A stretch of 64,000 nucleotides of DNA from Corynebacterium caspium DSM 44850 (GCF_030440555.1 NZ_CP047118.1:1488001-1552000); one strand, 5' to 3'. Numbered from the stretch's first letter, positions 17,715 through 27,373 are shown. The notes: generated from the sequence alone by a model not told the origin. Translations and numbers: made by a program.

Positions 17715-18196
17715 AGTCCGCTAATCCTTTCCCGGGCCATGAAGGAGAGCCGTTCACGCAAGGAATCTGCTTCAGCTGCAGGTAAGCCGGGAATACTGCA
17801 ATCAGAAGTAGGGGAAGCTGTTTGCACAGTTAAGGTTTTAATACCAAATCTATTCTCAAGTGGCCCAGCGGTAACGTGCACGTATTGAATGCGCCCATAA
17901 GGTACTACGGTATAAGTATGAAAAAAACGGCCTTTGCTAATAAATAGCTCGTCTTTACTTTCTAACCATTTAATCCACTTAACTTGAAAAGGGATAGCAA
18001 TAGCAATAGTTACTAAAGCAATTATGAAAATTCCTAAAATAAGATATAGCCACTTTTCCTGCCAGTAAATACTGGCAGCAATTAAGGCTATGACTACCAC
18101 TAGTAGACCCCCTACCCTCCCGATATAGCGAGCAGTGATTAGCTTGGAGCTGACTCCACGCATTCCAAATAACACTTCATCTACTTGGGAATTCAT
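17711..18196 (-). CDS. PH-domain (bPH2, YdbS-like) membrane protein
   Basis: 161 aa from the ATG at 18196. Two adjacent transmembrane helices (about residues 24-65) are followed by a bPH2 domain (SKGRFFHTYTVVPYGRIQYVHVTAGPLENRFGIKTLTVQTAS). It is the usual YdbS companion of the YdbT-like gene that follows with a 4-bp overlap. An in-frame start at 18244 would overlap the end of dnaE2. I prefer 18196 because TATACT lies 8 nt before it, fitting a leaderless internal promoter. Confidence 0.88.
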   Translation of the reverse strand: MNSQVDEVLFGMRGVSSKLITARYIGRVGGLLVVVIALIAASIYWQEKWLYLILGIFIIALVTIAIAIPFQVKWIKWLESKDELFISKGRFFHTYTVVPYGRIQYVHVTAGPLENRFGIKTLTVQTASPTSDCSIPGLPAAEADSLRERLSFMARERISGL

Positions 18197-18204
18197 AGGT
18201 TTGG

Positions 18205-18210
18205 AGTATA
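18205..18210 (-). promoter_or_regulatory. -10 hexamer TATACT, probable leaderless promoter of the bPH2 pair
   Basis: On the minus strand TATACT is followed by 8 nt and then ATG (18196); it lies directly after the dnaE2 stop codon. Confidence 0.45.
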
Positions 18211-21200
18211 TCACCGGAAATCCCTGGATCCGCGGGATAACCATTTTCCTACTGGCAGTTCTTCTAAATTATCAGCTATGATTTGCACGACTTCACCGGT
18301 TTTCATTAGTTTTCCTCGAATTATTAATGCTGGGGCTAATCGCGCTATTTGTCTATGGCGCTGCCATAAACCTGGAGATACCACCACATTTATTAATCCA
18401 GTTTCATCTTCTAAGCCTAAAAAGGTTACTCCTCCAGCAGTTGCAGGACGTTGTCTATGCGTTACTATGCCTGCCGTTAATATCCGGGTTCCAGATTCAT
18501 AATTAACTAATTTATTTGCTGCAATAATGTTTTTTGCAGTTAAAGCTGCTCGGAAATCCTCTAAAGGATGTTGCTGTGCAGTTATTCCGGTAGTGGCGAT
18601 ATCAGTTGCCAGTATTTCTAAGGCACTCATTCCCGGTAGTGCGGGAGCCGTAGTAATAGTAAGGCCTGGCAGCATATTGGAATTTTCAGTAGCAGCCACT
18701 CCGGCTGCCCATAGTGCTTGACGGCGGTTAAGGTGCAGGCTTTCTAAAGCTCCTGCTTTGGCCAGATTTTCAGTTTGAGCAACTGAGAGATCGGCGCGGC
18801 GGGCTAGATCTGCAATATCGCTAAAATTGCCACCATTTTGCCTAGCACTTACTACTTTTTGAGCCACGGTGTCTCCAATTCCACGGATGGCACCTAGGCC
18901 TAATTGAATTTCTCCTTTTGCAGTCACCGTGGGCTGCACCTGGCTGGTAGCTATATCTGCTGCTAAAACTGTTATTCCGTGGCGTCGTGCATCCTGGATT
19001 AAAGATTGGGGAGAATAAAATCCCATGGGCTGTGCCCGCAATAATCCCACACAGAAATGCGCTGGGTAATAGTGTTTAAACCACGCAGAGAAAAATACAA
19101 TAGAAGCAAAGCTTTGAGCATGTGATTCTGGGAATCCATAAGCTGCGAAAGCAGTGATCTTGGCCCAGAGTTTTTCTGCTATTTCTTTGCTTATACCATT
19201 ATGTTGCTTGCATCCGTTGATGAATTTTTGGTGAATTTCTGCCATTTTTGCGCTAGAGCGCCTAGAACCCATAGCGCGTCTTAAAGTATCTGCCTCTACC
19301 CCACTAAAGCCGGCTGCGTCTGCGGTTATTTGCATTAATTGTTCTTGGAATAGCGGAATTCCTAAGGTTTTGCGCAAAGCATTTTCTAATACCGGATGGT
19401 CATAGGTAATTTCTTCCAGTCCATCGCGACGCCGCAGGTAAGGGTGTACGGACCCACCTTGGATAGGACCTGGTCGAATTAGGGCAATTTCTATTACCAG
19501 GTCAAAAAAGCAACGCGGTTTCATTCGGGGCAGTGTATTTAGCTGCGCTCGAGATTCCACTTGGAATACCCCAATGGCATCGCCTTTAGCCAACATGGCA
19601 TATACCGCTGAGTCGGTCATATCTAGTTCCCACAGCTTAATATTTTTTCCTGTTGTTTCTTCAACTAGATCAATCATGTGGTGTAAAGCTTCGAGCATTC
19701 CCAGGCCTAAAAGATCAAATTTAACCAAGCCGATGGTTGCACAATCGTCTTTATCCCACTGCAGAATCGAACGGTTTTCTTTGCGAGCCCACTCCGTAGG
19801 AACCACATCGGCAATGGGGCGATCACAAATAACCATGCCGCCGGAATGTATGCCTAGGTGGCGCGGTTGCCCATACAGTTGGTGGGCAAGTTCTGCTACT
19901 GCAGTTGGTATTTCTGCAGTTCCATTAATCCAACCATCTGCTATTCCGGCCGGATATCCTAAGGCTCTTCCGGCATCTCTTAAAGCTCCGCGCTCTCTAT
20001 AGGTGCTGATATTTGCCACTTGTGCAGCATTTTTCCGCCCATAAGTTCGGTATACATATTGGATTACGATTTCGCGCCGGGTGGATTCAATATCTAGATC
20101 AATATCGGGGGGACCATCGCGTTCAGCAGATAGGAAACGCTCAAATAGCAACTGTGCAGATATTGGCTCTGCATTGGTAATCCCTAGGGAAAAGCACACT
20201 ACTGAATTAGCTGCAGAACCTCTGCCTTGGCATAAAATATTTTCTGACTTACAAAAATCCACTATGTCAGAAACGATCAAAAAGTAGCCTGGAAAATTTA
20301 ATTCCTGGATCACTGAGAGTTCATAGCGGATTTGTTTTTGGGCTTTTTCCCAAATTTCTGAGGGCCAATTGGCATAACGCTGCCGCGCGCGCTGCCAGGT
20401 AAGTTCGGTTAGCCAGCTCATGTCCGTATGACCAGGAGGAGCTGCTATTTCAGGAAGATTAGGTGCTACTAGATTCAGTGGAAAGGCACATTCTTTAGCG
20501 ATTTCTACACTGGTTTCCAATAACTGTGTTCGCGGTAGAATTTGTAATATTTCTGCTCCAGAACGCAGCCAGGAGGCGCCCATCGGGTGCAATTTATAAT
20601 CAGCTTGTTTTTTAGTCTCCTGAGTGCGCAGAGATTGTTTTATTCCAGCTACTTTGGCCTGTTTTCTAGTGGCTGCAGCCGGGACTGCAGAAACTAAGCG
20701 ACGCAGGTGTTGAGGTGCAGCATCAAGAGCTAAGTGGATATCTGTATCTGTAGGAACCATAGTGGCTGGATATTCCAGAATTAGCTGGTCATCGCCGAAA
20801 TGGCGACGTAATAATTCCAATTCCTCCAACCAATTATGAGTAACTAATACATAGCAATATGCCCCTAAACAAGCGGCAATTTCAGCTATCGGCGGATATG
20901 CCAAACGGCCTTTTGCTCCGCCTTTCATATGGGCATCGCTAAGTAGATGCGAAAGGCGTTTATAGCCTTCTGGTCCTTTACAAAGAATTGGCAAAATCTT
21001 TTCCTCCCCCAATGTCAGTTCTGCCCCAAACACTGTGTCTAATCCATATTTTTCAGCAGCTTCTGCCAGACTCACCACCCCATAAAACCCATCCCGATCC
21101 AGTAACCCCACCGCAGATAATCCCAGCTGTACAGCTCTTTTCACCAATTCTTCGGGACTGCTTGCGCCGATTAAAAAGCTATAGGAACTACGCATGTGCA

Positions 21201-21342
21201 GCTCGGCAAAAGCTACTGGCGCTGATTTAGGAATAACGATATCTGTTTTTACTGCTGATACTACTTCTGGTATTGCTTCCCCGCGTGAAAGAACGCTTTC
21301 TAATTTGGACCATGTCAGTGCCTCCCCACCGTGAAACTCCAT
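18211..21342 (-). CDS. dnaE2: Error-prone DNA polymerase III alpha-type subunit
   Basis: 1043-aa C-family polymerase used in damage-induced mutagenesis with ImuA' and ImuB. An N-terminal PHP domain (FAELHMRSSYSFLIGASSPEEL) is followed by the palm with PPDIDLDIESTRREIVI holding catalytic aspartates, fingers (RPGPIQGGSVHPYLRRR), helix-hairpin-helix segments, and a C-terminal OB fold (RILTAGIVTHRQRP). The length suits DnaE2 rather than the ~1180-aa replicative DnaE1. The frame opens with a TTG at 21351, but ATG at 21342 is preferred. A LexA-like box lies 10 nt upstream, so it should be SOS-induced. Confidence 0.95.
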   Translation of the reverse strand: MEFHGGEALTWSKLESVLSRGEAIPEVVSAVKTDIVIPKSAPVAFAELHMRSSYSFLIGASSPEELVKRAVQLGLSAVGLLDRDGFYGVVSLAEAAEKYGLDTVFGAELTLGEEKILPILCKGPEGYKRLSHLLSDAHMKGGAKGRLAYPPIAEIAACLGAYCYVLVTHNWLEELELLRRHFGDDQLILEYPATMVPTDTDIHLALDAAPQHLRRLVSAVPAAATRKQAKVAGIKQSLRTQETKKQADYKLHPMGASWLRSGAEILQILPRTQLLETSVEIAKECAFPLNLVAPNLPEIAAPPGHTDMSWLTELTWQRARQRYANWPSEIWEKAQKQIRYELSVIQELNFPGYFLIVSDIVDFCKSENILCQGRGSAANSVVCFSLGITNAEPISAQLLFERFLSAERDGPPDIDLDIESTRREIVIQYVYRTYGRKNAAQVANISTYRERGALRDAGRALGYPAGIADGWINGTAEIPTAVAELAHQLYGQPRHLGIHSGGMVICDRPIADVVPTEWARKENRSILQWDKDDCATIGLVKFDLLGLGMLEALHHMIDLVEETTGKNIKLWELDMTDSAVYAMLAKGDAIGVFQVESRAQLNTLPRMKPRCFFDLVIEIALIRPGPIQGGSVHPYLRRRDGLEEITYDHPVLENALRKTLGIPLFQEQLMQITADAAGFSGVEADTLRRAMGSRRSSAKMAEIHQKFINGCKQHNGISKEIAEKLWAKITAFAAYGFPESHAQSFASIVFFSAWFKHYYPAHFCVGLLRAQPMGFYSPQSLIQDARRHGITVLAADIATSQVQPTVTAKGEIQLGLGAIRGIGDTVAQKVVSARQNGGNFSDIADLARRADLSVAQTENLAKAGALESLHLNRRQALWAAGVAATENSNMLPGLTITTAPALPGMSALEILATDIATTGITAQQHPLEDFRAALTAKNIIAANKLVNYESGTRILTAGIVTHRQRPATAGGVTFLGLEDETGLINVVVSPGLWQRHRQIARLAPALIIRGKLMKTGEVVQIIADNLEELPVGKWLSRGSRDFR

Positions 21343-21351
21343 AAGCGGCAA

Positions 21352-21367
21352 TCATACACATGTTCGA
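21352..21367 (-). promoter_or_regulatory. LexA (SOS) box of dnaE2
   Basis: TCATACACATGTTCGA matches 12 of 16 positions of the corynebacterial/mycobacterial SOS operator form TCGAACATGTGTTCGA (quoted from general knowledge), with a complete right half. It is placed between the promoter and the start of dnaE2. Confidence 0.7.
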
Positions 21368-21661
21368 AAGAATTGCTAGAGGACCCTTTTGGGCCCGGAA
21401 AATTGGCCGCTTCAACCCTGCTCTTTTTATTTTTATTCATCTTGCCTGAATGTACCCTGTGAACATCCCCAGCCTTGGTCTACACCCCATAAACACTATA
21501 TCTACCTGCACAAACAGTGAAATTTCCGGCAGTCGCCAAAGCTGTCTTTGCAAATAAAATACGCGATATACAGACCGAGATGTACAGCCTTAGCAGGACT
21601 GCATAGACCAAGCGGTGCAGTGGGTGCTAGTGTCGTGAAAAACCAAACGAGAGGAAATATT
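21368..21661. other. Divergent regulatory region of dnaE2 and metQ
   Basis: About 300 bp without a gene. The dnaE2 side carries the LexA-like box. The metQ side carries two TAGAC-N6-GTCTA-like elements (21571-21586 and 21604-21619) and the metQ ribosome-binding site GAGAGGAAA. Confidence 0.55.
21571..21619 (+). promoter_or_regulatory. Two candidate McbR-type operators upstream of metQ
   Basis: CAGAC-N6-GTACA (21571-21586) and TAGAC-N6-GTGCA (21604-21619) match 7 and 8 of the 10 defined bases of the known corynebacterial McbR operator TAGAC-N6-GTCTA. They are 33 bp apart, about three helical turns. McbR represses sulfur amino-acid genes, which fits a methionine importer. The matches are imperfect. 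Confidence 0.45.
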
Positions 21662-22540
21662 ATGAAACTGCGTAAATTACTTGCTAGCGGCGCTGCCGTA
21701 CTGATTGCTACCACTGGACTAGTAGCTTGTTCTGGAGATTCCAAAGATGGTGCTAATGACGTCATCAAAATCGGTACCACCGATTCAGCCAAAAAAGCTT
21801 GGATCACCTTTGCTGAGGTAGCAAAGGAAGAAGGATTCGATATTGAAATAGTTGATTACTCTGATTACAACACTCCCAATGACGCCCTAAATCAAGGCCA
21901 AATTGATGTTAACCAATTCCAACACTTGAAGTTCTTGGCTAATTACAATCACGGCCGCAATACGGATTTAACTCCTATTGTTTCCACTGAGGTCGTCCCC
22001 TTGGCTTTATTCTGGAAGGGTCATACCTCTATTGATGGCATCGAAGGCCAGTCAATTGCTATCCCCAATGACTCCACCAATCAGGGCCGCGCAATTAACG
22101 TACTTGTGCAGGCAGGACTGCTAACTCTTAAGTCGAAAGATCTAATAGAGCCCACTCCAGCTGATATCGATGCCGCGAAATCTAAGGTTCAGGTAACTCC
22201 GGTTGATGCAGCCCAGTCCACTGTTGTTTATGGCGAAGGCAAGCCCGCAGTTATCAATAACTCCTTCTTGGATCGTGCCGGGATCAATCCCAAGAGCGCA
22301 GTTTTTTCTGATGATCCTGCTAACCCTGCCGTTGAGCCTTATATCAACGCCTTTGTGGTTAAAAAAGATCGCGCCAATGATCAAGACATAATTCGCTTAG
22401 GTCAGCTGTGGCACTCCGATAAGGTTCAGGCTGCGGTGAATGAAGATTCCGCTGGTACCTCAGTTCAGGTACAGCGCGCTCCTGAAGAACTACAAGCCAT
22501 TCTCGCGCGTCTGCAAGAGAACCTTAAAAACGCCAAGTAG
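21662..22540 (+). CDS. metQ: Methionine ABC transporter substrate-binding lipoprotein
   Basis: 293-aa NlpA/MetQ family protein that captures methionine outside the membrane for MetN-MetI. The N-terminus is a lipoprotein signal (MKLRKLLASGAAVLIATTGL) ending in lipobox LVAC at residues ~21-24, followed by KIGTT and the family block VDVNQFQHLKFL-like INVNQFQHLKFL. An upstream frame extension (to 21548) has no support. The ribosome-binding site AGGAAA precedes ATG 21662. First gene of metQNI. Confidence 0.94.
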   Translation: MKLRKLLASGAAVLIATTGLVACSGDSKDGANDVIKIGTTDSAKKAWITFAEVAKEEGFDIEIVDYSDYNTPNDALNQGQIDVNQFQHLKFLANYNHGRNTDLTPIVSTEVVPLALFWKGHTSIDGIEGQSIAIPNDSTNQGRAINVLVQAGLLTLKSKDLIEPTPADIDAAKSKVQVTPVDAAQSTVVYGEGKPAVINNSFLDRAGINPKSAVFSDDPANPAVEPYINAFVVKKDRANDQDIIRLGQLWHSDKVQAAVNEDSAGTSVQVQRAPEELQAILARLQENLKNAK

Positions 22541-22648
22541 CCCAAGTAGCCCAAGTAACACAGTTTCCTACGCAGGGTAGTTTCCTCTTGCCCTGCGTTT
22601 TCTGTTCCAGAAATATCCCCTGCGATATCCCAAAGCGAGAAACCAGCC

Positions 22649-23692
22649 ATGTCTACTGACCCGAGTTCCACTCCTGGAACCCGCCTCGAATTTATTAACA
22701 CCTCCAAGGTGTTCCGCGCCGGTAAACGTGAAGTAACCGCTGTTGATAGCGTTAGCCTCACCGTTGAACCCGGAGAAATACTAGGTGTAATCGGCTACTC
22801 CGGTGCCGGCAAATCTACCCTAGTAAGGCTAATCAACGGACTCGATACCGTTAGCTCTGGACAATTACTAATTGACGGTGTTGATATTGTCGGAATGCCC
22901 GAATCCAAGCTTAGGGATATGCGCAAAAAGATCGGCATGATCTTTCAGCAGTTCAATCTCTTTCATTCCCGCACTGCGGGCGGCAATATCGAATATCCGC
23001 TCAAGCTAGCCGGGGTAAATAAAGAAGAACGCACCCGTCGCGTCAAAGAATTGCTGGAATTCGTCGGACTTTCAGATCGCGAACACTCCTACCCAGAACA
23101 ACTTTCTGGCGGCCAAAAGCAACGTGTAGGCATCGCCCGTGCCCTAGCTACTAATCCATCGCTTCTACTTGCCGACGAAGCCACCTCTGCACTAGACCCC
23201 GAAACCACCAATGACGTGCTAGAACTACTACGCCGCGTCAATGAGGAACTAGGGATCACCATTGTGGTTATCACCCACGAAATGGATGTAGTGCGCGCCA
23301 TTGCAGACAAAGTTGCAGTCATGGAAGGCGGCCAAGTGGTGGAATATGGCAACATTTATGATGTCTTCTCCAACCCACAAACCCAAGTAGCCAAACGCTT
23401 TGTAGCTACCTCACTACGCAATACCCCCGATGCAGTAGAAGCCGATGATCTTCTTGCTCACGAAGGTCGCCTCTTTACTGTCGACCTCGGCGAAAACTCT
23501 GGCTTTTTTGGGGCTGCGGCACGAGCCCGAGAAAATGGCGTCTCTATTGCCATAGTCCACGGTGGCATTACCACTTTGCAAAAGCACAGTTTTGGCAAAG
23601 TTACAGTGCGCCTAAGTGGCCCTGATGCCGCTATTGAAAAATTCCACAGCACCTTGCAGGCGACCACTAGCATTGAGGAGATCCTCCGATGA
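22649..23692 (+). CDS. metN: Methionine ABC transporter ATP-binding protein
   Basis: 347-aa ATPase that powers the D/L-methionine importer. Walker A is GYSGAGKST, the signature LSGGQKQR and Walker B LLLADEATSALDP. The C-terminal ~80 residues form the regulatory NIL (ACT-like) domain of MetN, which senses intracellular methionine (block VSIAIVHGGITTLQKHSFGKVTVRLSG). The stop overlaps the metI start (ATGA). Confidence 0.96.
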   Translation: MSTDPSSTPGTRLEFINTSKVFRAGKREVTAVDSVSLTVEPGEILGVIGYSGAGKSTLVRLINGLDTVSSGQLLIDGVDIVGMPESKLRDMRKKIGMIFQQFNLFHSRTAGGNIEYPLKLAGVNKEERTRRVKELLEFVGLSDREHSYPEQLSGGQKQRVGIARALATNPSLLLADEATSALDPETTNDVLELLRRVNEELGITIVVITHEMDVVRAIADKVAVMEGGQVVEYGNIYDVFSNPQTQVAKRFVATSLRNTPDAVEADDLLAHEGRLFTVDLGENSGFFGAAARARENGVSIAIVHGGITTLQKHSFGKVTVRLSGPDAAIEKFHSTLQATTSIEEILR

Positions 23693-24366
23693 ATCAACAG
23701 TATCTCGCAGCGGATTGGCACCGCCTAGGCCCAACCTTTGGCCGCGCTATCGAAGACACCCTCTTCATGGTGGTTATCACGCTGGTACTAGCAGGTATTT
23801 TTGGTCTTATATTAGGACTGCTGCTCTACACCACCCGCGCTGGCGGTATTTTGAAAAATGCCCCAATTTATACCGTATTAAATGTGCTGGTCAACTTTGT
23901 AAGACCCATTCCCTTCATTATTTTGATCGCTGCTTTACAGCCACTAACGCTAGCGGCCATGGGTACTTCGGTGGGCAGGAACTCCGGTATTTTCGTGATG
24001 ATTATTGCGGCCACTTTTACGGTAGCGCGCATTGTCGAACAAAATCTGGTGACTATTGATCCTGGTGTTATCGAAGCTGCGCGGGCCATGGGCGCAACTC
24101 CGCTAAAGATTATTACTTCAGTAATTATTCCGGAAGCATTAGGTCCGCTGGTACTTGGATATACGTTTATCTTTATTGCCGTTGTGGATATGTCCGCGAT
24201 GGTTGGTTATGTCGGCGGTGGTGGTCTAGGTGACTTCGCCATCGTCTACGGTTACCGTGCTTTTGATACTGAAGCAATGTATGTAGCTGTTATTGCCATT
24301 GTAATTTTGGTACAGGCTGCACAGTTCCTAGGCAACTGGGTTGCTAAGAAAATTATGCGCCAATAG
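23689..24366 (+). CDS. metI: Methionine ABC transporter permease
   Basis: 225-aa inner-membrane permease of the MetI family with five predicted transmembrane helices. The cytoplasmic coupling loop is IDPGVIEAARAMGATPLKIITSVIIPEALGPL, matching the EAA motif; the helix with MVGYVGGGGLGDFAIVYGY is also family-typical. Translationally coupled to metN by a 4-bp overlap, so MetN and MetI are made in balance. Confidence 0.96.
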   Translation: MNQQYLAADWHRLGPTFGRAIEDTLFMVVITLVLAGIFGLILGLLLYTTRAGGILKNAPIYTVLNVLVNFVRPIPFIILIAALQPLTLAAMGTSVGRNSGIFVMIIAATFTVARIVEQNLVTIDPGVIEAARAMGATPLKIITSVIIPEALGPLVLGYTFIFIAVVDMSAMVGYVGGGGLGDFAIVYGYRAFDTEAMYVAVIAIVILVQAAQFLGNWVAKKIMRQ

Positions 24367-24462
24367 TTCCATATAGGTTGAAATAGCTGCAAAAATCGAG
24401 CAGTTTGTCACAATTGCCCCATAATTCACTTTAGAACTTGGGGTTTTCCATAACACTATCGA

Positions 24463-24468
24463 TAGAGT
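24463..24468 (+). promoter_or_regulatory. -10 hexamer TAGAGT, probable leaderless promoter
   Basis: TAGAGT ends 7 nt before the ATG at 24476; no ribosome-binding site is visible. Confidence 0.5.
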
Positions 24469-24475
24469 GGGGACT

Positions 24476-25093
24476 ATGACTGCCCGTAGCATTTACGCCG
24501 CTGCTCTAGCTACAGCTTGCGTTGCCATATTTGTAGCTGGATGTTCCCCCTCTGGTTCGGACACCTCGCCTACAGTTACCACCACCGCCACGAAAACTAG
24601 CACTCGAGCTTTGGCTGCAACTGGCGGTTCAAGTTCTGTGGGCTTAACCCCGCTGGGCGATGCAAATACTGAAATGAAGACTGCACGCCCAGAGGTTCCG
24701 GCACAATTAGTAGTAACTAATATTCGCCTTGGTTCCCATGAAGGTTTTGATCGCCTAGTTGTGGACTTTGTAGGAACTGGCGATCCCGGATGGCATATCA
24801 ATTACGAGGATCGCCCCACCCAACTAGCCTCTGGCCTTCCAGTGGAATATAGCGGGAAAACAGCTTTAAATATCAATATTGATGGCACAACTTATCCCTT
24901 TGAAATAGGGGTACAAGACTTCACCCCGCGTACTATCACTTCCCCTGATACCAGGGTAATTGAGGAAGCGAAATTTGTAGGCTCCTTTGAATCTAACTCC
25001 CAATTAGTTGTGGGGCTTAAAGATACCGTTCCCTATTCTGTAACCGTGCTGCACGAACCTACTCGCTTAGTATTGGACTTCGTGCGTAAATAA
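24476..25093 (+). CDS. AMIN-like domain lipoprotein
   Basis: 205-aa lipoprotein. The signal peptide ends in lipobox VAGC (around residues 20-23), followed by a Ser/Thr-rich spacer. The C-terminal ~125 residues (VVTNIRLGSHEGFDRLVVDF to LHEPTRLVLDFVRK) have the beta-strand pattern of the AMIN-like domain found in actinobacterial envelope proteins, which is thought to bind cell-wall polymers. Single gene, convergent with imuB, sharing a terminator-like hairpin at 25144-25174. Confidence 0.85.
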   Translation: MTARSIYAAALATACVAIFVAGCSPSGSDTSPTVTTTATKTSTRALAATGGSSSVGLTPLGDANTEMKTARPEVPAQLVVTNIRLGSHEGFDRLVVDFVGTGDPGWHINYEDRPTQLASGLPVEYSGKTALNINIDGTTYPFEIGVQDFTPRTITSPDTRVIEEAKFVGSFESNSQLVVGLKDTVPYSVTVLHEPTRLVLDFVRK

Positions 25094-25143
25094 CAAGTAC
25101 TAACACTGCCTACGGTCAGCGCTTCCTGCTCTCTCCACCTTTT

Positions 25144-25174
25144 AAGGCCTCCAGATTTTTATCCTGGGGGCCTT
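25144..25174 (+). terminator. Hairpin between convergent AMIN-like gene and imuB
   Basis: AAGGCCTCCAG (25144-25154) pairs with CTGGGGGCCTT (25164-25174), one G-U pair, 9-nt AT-rich loop. Only a weak T-rich tail follows, so termination is likely but not certain. Confidence 0.6.
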
Positions 25175-26720
25175 ATTCATATCCACCTTCTAACCACCAC
25201 CTATATTCGCGCCATATTATTAGCCAACCATATTTTTGTCTCGGGGTGGCATTATCAGATATCACCTGCATGTGGCGGCGTTGCCGCGTATTTAATTCAG
25301 ACTTAGATTCTGCATATTGCACACCTACTAACTGCAAGCGGACAGCTTTTTCATAGCTATCATCTACTGGCCAAGGTCCAGCCCAGGCGATAATTTCATA
25401 AGCTTTTTGCGCAATATACATAAGCTGCGGTTTATCGCTTAGCAATGCTTGGCCAGTAACCAATATAGGTTTACCTTGAATATTTAATAGGTGTATCGGA
25501 GTATCAGAAAATATCCGAGCAGGAAGCGGACTAGGAATTCTTCCCACCCAAGTAGGCGCAACTGTGGGCGGAGTTTCTCCAGCAGGTAACCATTTAATAC
25601 GCTCAGCTACTCCGCGCCCTGGACCTAAATACGGTTGCAACACTGCATTAGTTCCTAATTGGGAAGAAACCCTAGATATGGCATCTCTAGCAGCGGAATC
25701 ATCACGAGACCATAAATCTACTGCCGGCGGATTTGATACCTCTATCGGCTCTAAAGCCAAGGTATATATCTCCCCAGCACCGCCACCGGTAAGCCAACTA
25801 TCTAATTGCCACCGCACCCTATCAGCAGTGGCCGCTTCAGTAAGCGGTTCTCGAGTCCGCCAAATTCGGCTCACTACCTGGTCAGCGGTATAAGCTAAAA
25901 TTTTTAAACGCTGACAAACTAGCTCATGGAGTTTAAGTTTTTCATGCAGCTGCGCAGCCAGAGATCGCGCGGCAAAAGCTGCCACATCCACCCTAGTTAT
26001 GGGATATTCCGGACTGAAAGAAACACTTAAATCTGGAGGAATTTGGGCAGTTGATACCCCGCGTGAGCTTTCTCCTCTGGCAAGTTTGCGAATATAAATC
26101 CCATTTTTTCCTAAGCGGGTAGATACCTCAGTAAGGCTTAGCGCAGCTATTTCTCCCAAGGTGTGGATGCCTAAGTGCTTAAGAGTATTAAGCGTATTGC
26201 TATCTACTCCTAAGGCCGGTTCTTGCAGCACGTTAAGAGGTAATGGTGCTAAAAATTGGGCAGCTTCTCCTGGAAGCACTACCGCACTGTGTTTAGCAGC
26301 GATGATTGCGGTGGTGAGATCACTGGCGATACCACCTAAACAATCTAGCCCTTGACGAGCCGCAGCATCGAGAAGCATTTCGGCTGCTTTATCTTCGCTG
26401 CCATGAAAATGTGCAGGGGCACTTAACTCTGCTAAAGCCATTCCCGGACGCAGGATCTCGATATTTGCAGCTACTTCATCAAGACCGGCAGCAATAGGTT
26501 CAAAAATGCGGGCATCATATTCATAATCTGCGCGCAATAACTCTAGATCTGGACAAATAGCCTGCGCAGTACGGGTTTTCATCCCTCGACGCACACCCCG
26601 CGTACGAGCTGTTTGCGATACCACCTGAATTATTCCCCCTTTTTCTATTGCCGCAATACTGGTAGCTTTCCTTTGGGCTTGTAGCGGCCAATCGGGAAAC
26701 CATAGGACCATAAATCTCAT
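25173..26720 (-). CDS. imuB: ImuB, Y-family polymerase-like mutagenesis protein
   Basis: 515-aa protein related to Y-family translesion polymerases that acts as the beta-clamp-binding hub of the ImuA'-ImuB-DnaE2 mutasome. The N-terminus VLWFPDWPLQA matches the family. Where active polymerases have a SxDE catalytic motif, this protein reads LAELSAP, so catalytic acidic residues are missing, as is typical of ImuB. A helix-hairpin-helix/thumb region follows (ALGVDSNTLNTLKHLGIHTLGEIAALSL). Its start overlaps the stop of imuA'. SOS control comes through the box upstream of imuA'. Confidence 0.94.
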   Translation of the reverse strand: MRFMVLWFPDWPLQAQRKATSIAAIEKGGIIQVVSQTARTRGVRRGMKTRTAQAICPDLELLRADYEYDARIFEPIAAGLDEVAANIEILRPGMALAELSAPAHFHGSEDKAAEMLLDAAARQGLDCLGGIASDLTTAIIAAKHSAVVLPGEAAQFLAPLPLNVLQEPALGVDSNTLNTLKHLGIHTLGEIAALSLTEVSTRLGKNGIYIRKLARGESSRGVSTAQIPPDLSVSFSPEYPITRVDVAAFAARSLAAQLHEKLKLHELVCQRLKILAYTADQVVSRIWRTREPLTEAATADRVRWQLDSWLTGGGAGEIYTLALEPIEVSNPPAVDLWSRDDSAARDAISRVSSQLGTNAVLQPYLGPGRGVAERIKWLPAGETPPTVAPTWVGRIPSPLPARIFSDTPIHLLNIQGKPILVTGQALLSDKPQLMYIAQKAYEIIAWAGPWPVDDSYEKAVRLQLVGVQYAESKSELNTRQRRHMQVISDNATPRQKYGWLIIWREYRWWLEGGYE

Positions 26721-27373
26721 GCAGCTTGATTACCTAAATGTATATAAGTGGTATCTAAAACTCCTCGACTTTCCACGGAAACAGCTAGCTCTATATCTCT
26801 AATACGGCCCCAACCAGGTCCAATGCCAGAAATATCGTGCACCTTAGCGGAGATCCGCGCATTAGGAGAGCTAATTTCTGCCCCCACAGTAATAATTGCG
26901 GCACGGCCGAGCCGAATCTTTGCATTTGCAACCCGATTCAAACACTTCGCACTATCGTCACTGCCAGCGCGATAAATAACTAAATCCATCCCCTCCGCTA
27001 AAACGCTCAGGATCTGTAGCCCCTGCGCACCCGGATCAGGAATAGCGAAGATATTTTCTAAAACCCCTTTTTCAGCCACCTCAGATAAGCCAAGCTCTGG
27101 CCACCCCACCACAGCTATTTGCAGGCCAGCCTGACTAACTGCAGCTATGACATCCACCACTAATTGCGGACAATCATTAATAGCTACAATCTCTCGCCGC
27201 GCCAACCCCCCACCTTTAAGCAGACTAGAAAGCTTTCCTGCCGGAATGATTTCTCGTTCTTGCAGATCCTTGCCTTGGTGCAGCTTATTACCTAGAGCTT
27301 GACGCAGCGCCGCGATACGTTCATCACGGCTAGCATCGGAAGATACAGGAGACACTAAAGGCATGAGCGCCAT
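26717..27373 (-). CDS. imuA: ImuA' mutasome protein
   Basis: 218-aa RecA-like protein of the ImuA' type that works with ImuB and DnaE2. It has a RecA-fold layout (REIVAINDCPQLVVDVIAAVSQAGLQIAVVGWPELG) but the Walker A lysine region is degenerate, as in actinobacterial ImuA'. The frame is open to 27400, but that would run through the LexA-like box; ATG 27373 with AAGG 7 nt upstream is preferred. It is followed by imuB with a 4-bp overlap. Confidence 0.88.
   Translation of the reverse strand: MALMPLVSPVSSDASRDERIAALRQALGNKLHQGKDLQEREIIPAGKLSSLLKGGGLARREIVAINDCPQLVVDVIAAVSQAGLQIAVVGWPELGLSEVAEKGVLENIFAIPDPGAQGLQILSVLAEGMDLVIYRAGSDDSAKCLNRVANAKIRLGRAAIITVGAEISSPNARISAKVHDISGIGPGWGRIRDIELAVSVESRGVLDTTYIHLGNQAA

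Noticed and set aside
21368..21661. SAM riboswitch or T-box upstream of metQ
   Set aside because: No matching conserved stems or terminator seen; protein-operator sites are the better explanation.
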